Assembly (NCBI RefSeq): GCF_028372415.1
Contig: NC_092878.1
Location: forward strand, 134,492,750-134,556,749
DNA from: Notamacropus eugenii
Lineage: Eukaryota; Chordata; Mammalia; Diprotodontia; Macropodidae
DNA: 64,000 bases
Direction of reading: 5' to 3'
Position 1 is the first letter of the stretch; every line of letters starts with the position of its first letter. The position numbers and the translations under genes were made by a program. The notes beneath the pieces are model-generated. The model was not told the DNA's origin. It made no database searches and worked only from the letters and a program-made list of their open reading frames with translations. Shown here one piece after another: positions 59,503-64,000 of the stretch.

Positions 59503-60234
59503 TCATTCTTGTGTTTGAAAGTCAAATTTTCTTTTCAGCTCTGGTCTTTTCATCAAGAATACTTGAAAGTCCTCTATTTCATTGAAAGACCATTTTTTCC
59601 CCTGAAGTATTATACTCAGTTTTGCTGGGTAGGTGATTCTTTGTTTTAGTCCTAGTTCCTTTGACTTCTGGAATATCATATTCCACGCCCTTTGATCCCT
59701 TAATGTAGAAGCTGCTAGATCTTGCGTTATCCTGATTGTATTTCCACAGTACTTGAATTGTTTCTTTCTAGCTCCTTGCAATATTTTCTCCTTGACCTGG
59801 GAACTCTGGAATTTGGCCACAATGTTCCTAGGAGTTTCTCTTTTTGGATCTCTTTCAGGCGGTGTTCTGTGGATTCCTTGAATACTTATTTTGCCCTCTG
59901 GTTCTAGAATCTCAGGGTAGTTTTCCTTGATAATTTCATGAAAGATGATGTCTAGGCTCTTTTTTTGATCATGGCTTTCAGGTAATCCCATAATTTTTAA
60001 ATTGTCTCTCCTAGATCTATTTTCTAGGTCAGTTGTTTTTCCAATGAGATATTTCACATTCTCTTCCATTTTTTCATTCTTTTGGTTTTGTTTTGTGATT
60101 TCTTGGTTTCTCATAAAGTCATTAGCCTCCATCTGTTCCATTCGAATTTTGAGAGAACTATTTTCTTCAGTGAGCTTTTGAATCTCCTTTTCCATTTGGC
60201 TAATTCTGCTATTGAAAGCATTTAAGAATTTCAA
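59503..60234 (-). pseudogene. L1-type ORF1p, longest surviving part (HAL1 copy 4)
   Basis: 243 open codons. Residues 1-60 form the coiled coil (ISQMEKEIQKLTEENSSLK, heptad pattern), about 70-165 form the RRM-like domain (NLKIMGLPESHDQKKSLDII), and about 170-243 form the C-terminal domain (TRITQ-like and YPAKLSIILQGKKWSFNEI, ending FDFQTQE). The first about 100 residues of the full protein lie upstream (60558-60240) in another frame after a stop near 60290, so this copy lacks a complete ORF1p. Intact ORF1p is an RNA chaperone needed for L1 mobility. Confidence 0.8.
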
Positions 60235-60783
60235 GGTGTTATTTTCTTCAGCAATTTTTGGGTCTCTTTTAGCAAACTGTTGATCTAGTTTTCATGCTTT
60301 TCTTGCATCTCTCTCATTTCTCTTCCCAGTTTTTCCTCCACCTTTCTAACTTGATTTTCAGAATCCTTTTTGAGCTCTTCCATGGCCTGAGCCCATTGAA
60401 TATTTATTTTGGATGTTTGAGATACAGAAGCCTTTATTTCTATGTCTTTCCCTGATGGTAAGCATTGTTCTTCCTCATCTGAAAGGATGGGAGGAGATAT
60501 CTGTTCACAAAGAAAATAACCTTCTATGATCTTATTTTTTTCCCTCTTTTCTGGGCATTTTCCCAGCCACTTACTTGACTTCTGAGTGTCCTCTCCACCC
60601 CCACCTTGCCTCCATATCTGCCCAGCCAGCTATTGAGGTCTGAAATTCAAATGCTGCTTCCCAGCCTTAGGGCTTCATTGGGGGCGGGGCTGCTATTCAG
60701 TATGAGATTAAGTTCAGTTGCTCAGGTGCGGACAGGGCCGCCACATGGGGCTCAGTTCCCTCAGGGGGTTTATGTGGAGACCT

Positions 60784-61149
60784 TCAACAATGGATCCGAG
60801 CTCCTGCCTGCTTTGGGAGCCCTTGTCTGCTGCTGCCTCCTGAGGGGGCCTGAGTTATGGGGACACCCAGCTCCCCTCTCAGTGAGCCAAAAAGACTCTC
60901 ACTGATCTTTGGCACCTGTGGGTGGAGCGACCTGCGCTGCTGCTGGAGATTCTGTCCCTGAAGTCTGCTGGATCTGCTCCTCTTGGTGCTGCTCGGCCAA
61001 GGCAAGGCTGTGCTGTGCTCCGTGTCCACTACATGACGGACCTTTCCAGTCAGTTTTTCAGGTCTCTCTGGAACAGAAATCTCCTCTGCTCCATTGTTCT
61101 GTGGCTTCTGCTGCTCCAGATTTTGTTGGGATTTCTTCTTTACAGGCAT
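60784..61149 (-). other. 121-codon frame in the HAL1 leader
   Basis: It opens with MPVKKKSQQNLEQQ in the leader of copy 4, rich in Gln, Ser and Arg, with no domain that I recognise. The same leader in the other copies is disrupted. It may be a chance frame or a relic of an upstream ORF. Confidence 0.3.
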
Positions 61150-61229
61150 TTTATGGGCTATGGGTTGGGAGCTAGCATGAGTGTATCTTTCTACTTCACC
61201 ATCTTGGTTCCTCCCCCCTCTAAATCTTT

Positions 61230-61545
61230 ACACACACAATATTTTAAATTCTTAGAAGCTACTACCTCCTTATCTCCTGGCTTCTTCCAAGAATTAACTC
61301 AAGTTCCGTTTCCTTCATGATACTTTTTCTAACCCCTCTTCCCAAATGTTAGTACTTTCTCCTAGAATTTATCATTAATTTCCCTTATATTCTTTTCGAA
61401 TACACATATGTGGACATGTTTTTCCTTCAAAAAATATGTTCTTTGAGGGTATGAATTCTTTTGTGTTTATTTGTCGTTTTAGTTTAAACACAGTGTCTGG
61501 AATATACTAAGTGCCTAATAAATGCTTTTTGATTGATGTATACAC
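61230..61545 (+). mobile_element. L2-clade LINE 3' end, right part
   Basis: Continues 58060-58499: CTTCTTCCAAGAATTAACTC, AGTTCCGTTTCCTTCATGAT, TATGTTCTTTGAGGGTATGA, TAAACACAGTGTCTGGAATA and CTAAGTGCCTAATAAATGC, ending in TTGATTGATG. This is the standard L2-clade end. Confidence 0.75.
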
Positions 61546-61561
61546 ATAGCTACACAAAAGG

Positions 61562-62062
61562 ATGAGCCTAATTCCACAAACTATATTGGATCATGAATCT
61601 GATTATGTACTAGTCACCACATCCCTCACACCATTTTCTAGAATCACAGAGAGGATTTTTGCTTTCATTGTCTGGTCCAGTAAAGCACAAGCTTTCCAAA
61701 GATCTACTGGTTTTTCATTATGGATCCTGCACCAGAATGTTGTCTGTATTTGTCATCCAAAGATCAGCCAATATAAATTCAAGAAACTAAGGAAGAAACC
61801 AAAGGTTGATTCCAGGAGACCTTTATTTGTTCATCTTGTTTTTGTCACAGAAGTTCATAAAGACCATGACTGGACTGCAGTCTGCATAGTGGAAGGAGTA
61901 CTCCTACCTGTAAATTCAAAAGCTTCTGAATTACTGAAAGAACTCCTATGTATACAGACACACACGGCTACCACACCAGACAAGGAGTTTGTCTGCTTTA
62001 AATTTTCTCCTATGAACTACTTTTCTTTTACTACTGTTATTGAGGACGACAATCTGGAATGA
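61562..62062 (+). CDS. Unidentified 166-codon ORF
   Basis: The longest open frame in the window outside recognised repeats and low-complexity sequence. It starts directly after an L2 3' end. Its composition is balanced (not Leu/Ser-rich like the artefact frames), with a basic patch (KFKKLRKKPKVDSRR, about residues 73-87) and several Cys and His. I recognise no family, no signal peptide and no membrane segment; two hydrophobic stretches are short. There is no promoter or splice evidence visible. It could be a processed pseudogene of an unidentified gene, an exapted frame or a chance ORF. Confidence 0.25.
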   Translation: MSLIPQTILDHESDYVLVTTSLTPFSRITERIFAFIVWSSKAQAFQRSTGFSLWILHQNVVCICHPKISQYKFKKLRKKPKVDSRRPLFVHLVFVTEVHKDHDWTAVCIVEGVLLPVNSKASELLKELLCIQTHTATTPDKEFVCFKFSPMNYFSFTTVIEDDNLE

Positions 62063-62069
62063 GGGAATG

Positions 62070-63165
62070 AATTAAAATGATGCCCAAAGCTAACTAATAA
62101 TGCTGGAGTAACTATGCATTTCTAAACACAGCTGGATGATTAGAGTACAGCCTCATTTTCACTTAATCTTTTTTATCCTTCAAAGAGTTCATTATAATGT
62201 ATTCTATTAGTAATAGCAATGCTTACCCACTACGGGGCATGAAATGGTACTTTTGTGTAGGAGGGAGACTGAGCAAGAAAATGGACATTTGTTTTAAAGA
62301 AATTCAACTTCTTCCAGGTGTCTACAAAAGGTTTTATCCTGATTTGGTGTATTTTTATATTAACAATTTCTGAATTTTTCCCTTCATTATTTATCATATT
62401 CACCGAATGGTTTGTTGATGCCAATAGACCTTCAACTAAATAGCATATTATCCGTAGCAACAGCCATATGTATGTGTCTGTATACATGTTTATAGTCATT
62501 CCCAGGAAGAAATCCTACAAGGCATAAGTATGTATCAGGAAGCTAATATTTATGCAAAGCGACATATGTGTTATTATTTGTTTCCTAATTTACATCAAGG
62601 ATAAATCTGTCCATTTGTGCTTTTACTCAGTGATTTTGGGGGAAAAAGAACTGCCACTAAAATCATTTTGTTAGCTTCTGCCTGCCAACGAGATCTGACA
62701 TCATCATTGCAATGAATACATATAGGGGAACTCGAACAGTACTTAACCTTTGTAACACAAATGTCTCTTGACAATGTCAGAATAATGTTTTGGTGTTTTA
62801 AACAGAATGTCTAAGTGAAAGGACAGATGAGGAATGACACTAAATGGAAAAGTGCTTTTTTGAGTGATTTACATTATGAATGCAGATATGTTTTTGCATT
62901 TATTATACCACATGCCATATGACTAAGTGGGAAAGAAATGTAAATATCATTTAAGGAGAGATTATGTTTAAATGCTGGGCTTTGGCAGTCACATGAGGTA
63001 GCCAATCATCTGGTTTTCTCTTTATTCCTTTGTAATATAAGAATTTTCTAGATTTGTTAGGGAAAGCAACTAGTCATTCAAATCTCATAAGATTCCTGAT
63101 ACTTATCATAATTTGCTTGGATATAAATAATTTAAAACATTATTCTATTATTTGAGAGACAGTAT
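62070..63165. other. Repeat-poor stretch without a recognised gene
   Basis: The largest part of the window in which I see no repeat family and little low complexity. An 89-codon minus-strand frame (62230-62499) has no recognisable product. Candidate for conserved non-coding DNA, which cannot be judged from one sequence. Confidence 0.4.
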
Positions 63166-63174
63166 CTGAATAAG

Positions 63175-63275
63175 GGACAATGTGTTGAAACTAGAATCAA
63201 GAAGACCTGAGTTCTAATCCTGCCTGTGGCAATATCTTTTTGACCACGAACAAGGCACTTGATTATGATCTGCTC
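63175..63275 (+). repeat. MIR-type SINE, diverged
   Basis: AGAATCAAGAAGACCTGAGT then TCTAATCCTGCCTGTGGCAA and CAAGGCACTTGATTATGATC follow the MIR order. Confidence 0.65.
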
Positions 63276-63484
63276 TCCTTCGAAAATCACTAATTATTAT
63301 TTAATTTCTACATACTATTATTATACTACTTATTATGATGCTTGTACTTAAAAGTATTAACAGAAATTAGTTTAAAAGTATCCAAAAAGAAATACCTAAA
63401 CCACTACATTTCCTATTCTATAGCTTCTAGGATGTTAAAATGAAGACATAGTGACAACAGCAATGTAAAAAGGCAAACACCTAG

Positions 63485-63640
63485 TATGATCATAATAGGA
63501 TTCTAGATTTAGAGTAAGGTGGGACTTTCAATATCATCTAGTTGAGCCCTCGCAATTTACAGAAAAAGAAACTGAGTCCCAGGGTACCTATGGTGGCACT
63601 TTGATTCCCAATCCAGTATCTTTTCTCCTATACCATGTTA
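63485..63640 (-). repeat. MIR/Ther-like SINE
   Basis: TATCATCTAGTTGAGCCCTC, GCAATTTACAGAAAAAGAAA, CTGAGTCCCAGGGTACC and GATTCCCAATCCAGTATCTT follow the order of the SINE at 10850. Confidence 0.65.
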
Positions 63641-64000
63641 GTAATAACCAACACAAGGTCATAAAAATGTTTTTCTTACTTCTATAATCTTTTTTTAAAA
63701 AATGAACTCATTGTTTTGAATCTTAGAGTTCTATTTATCATTATCCAGTGCTCAGAATCACATAATGTTTACACTATCTACATATTATTTTGAATCTTAA
63801 TAGTCTGTGAGATCAAAGTCCAGAGACAAATTAGTTGATCCACTACTGAGGGGAATTAATATCCATAATCGCATTTTTATTATAATTATAATCAAAAGAC
63901 TTAAGGAAATTGAAGGTGAATGGAGTCCTAGAGGAGACAAATCAAGGATTTGTTGCAGTTGGGATTTATTATGTAATCAAATGCAACAAAACTATTTCAT
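63640..64000. other. No recognisable feature
   Basis: AT-rich sequence up to the window edge. No gene seen. Confidence 0.4.

Larger units (their letters stand above)
58508..61221 (-). mobile_element. HAL1-type half-L1 retrotransposon, full length (copy 4)
   Basis: Minus-strand order: leader starting GGGGGGAGGAACCAAGATGG near 61217, leader with a 121-codon frame, ORF1 start at 60558, ORF1 body (243 open codons, the best preserved here), a GT/CA microsatellite at 59330-59368, the G/A-rich 3' region, and an AAATAAATAAATTTAAAAAA tail. The flanks share AAATCTTT (58500-58507 and 61222-61229), the likely target duplication. No ORF2. Confidence 0.88.

Overview
The window looks like marsupial nuclear DNA, either intergenic or from a very large intron. 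It is AT-rich and almost entirely built of nested retroelements. The diagnostic families are L1 copies with an opossum-type 3' end, at least four half-L1 (HAL1-type) elements with a marsupial ORF1p, a Mar1-type CORE-SINE, MIR/Ther-like SINEs, CR1/L2/L3-clade LINE relics, and RTE-clade LINEs with their RTE-tailed short elements. I recognised families by eye and from memory. Subfamily names and exact edges need RepeatMasker. I found no multi-exon host gene, tRNA, rRNA or CRISPR array.

Layout. 1-13 kb: SINEs, a full-length minus-strand HAL1 (1556-4361), old L1 and RTE pieces, microsatellites. 13-21.3 kb: a deeply nested block in which an L2-clade LINE is split by a HAL1 with a 12-bp target-site duplication (13264-15856) and then by L1 copies, one of which is itself split by an RTE-tailed composite element. 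22-26 kb: a third HAL1 (21984-25963) whose ORF1 was hit by a processed copy of the nuclear mitochondrial gene GCSH. That copy keeps an uninterrupted 184-codon frame and is the only recognisable host protein. 26-41 kb: old LINE relics (one with a readable FTDD reverse transcriptase motif), long microsatellites, a minus-strand LTR (33499-34107) and a 1006-bp insertion flanked by an 8-bp duplication that carries a GGCAA pentamer array and a long palindrome. 41-46 kb: a solo LTR of the same family in the opposite orientation with a perfect 6-bp duplication, followed by several kilobases of C-over-G skewed DNA. 46-57 kb: three more L1 copies (one with a 5' inversion), an RTE 3' end, a probable Tc1 transposase relic and tandem palindromes. 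57-64 kb: a candidate LTR, a fourth HAL1 inserted in another L2-clade LINE, a 166-codon ORF I could not identify, and a largely repeat-free stretch.

The genes here do not form a pathway. The parts are linked by retrotransposition: L1 machinery probably mobilised both the HAL1s and the GCSH mRNA, and RTE machinery probably mobilised the RTE-tailed elements. The points most worth following are the open GCSH retrocopy with a clean five-codon deletion, the 1-kb pentamer-plus-palindrome element, the HAL1 family architecture, and the unidentified ORF at 61562-62062.
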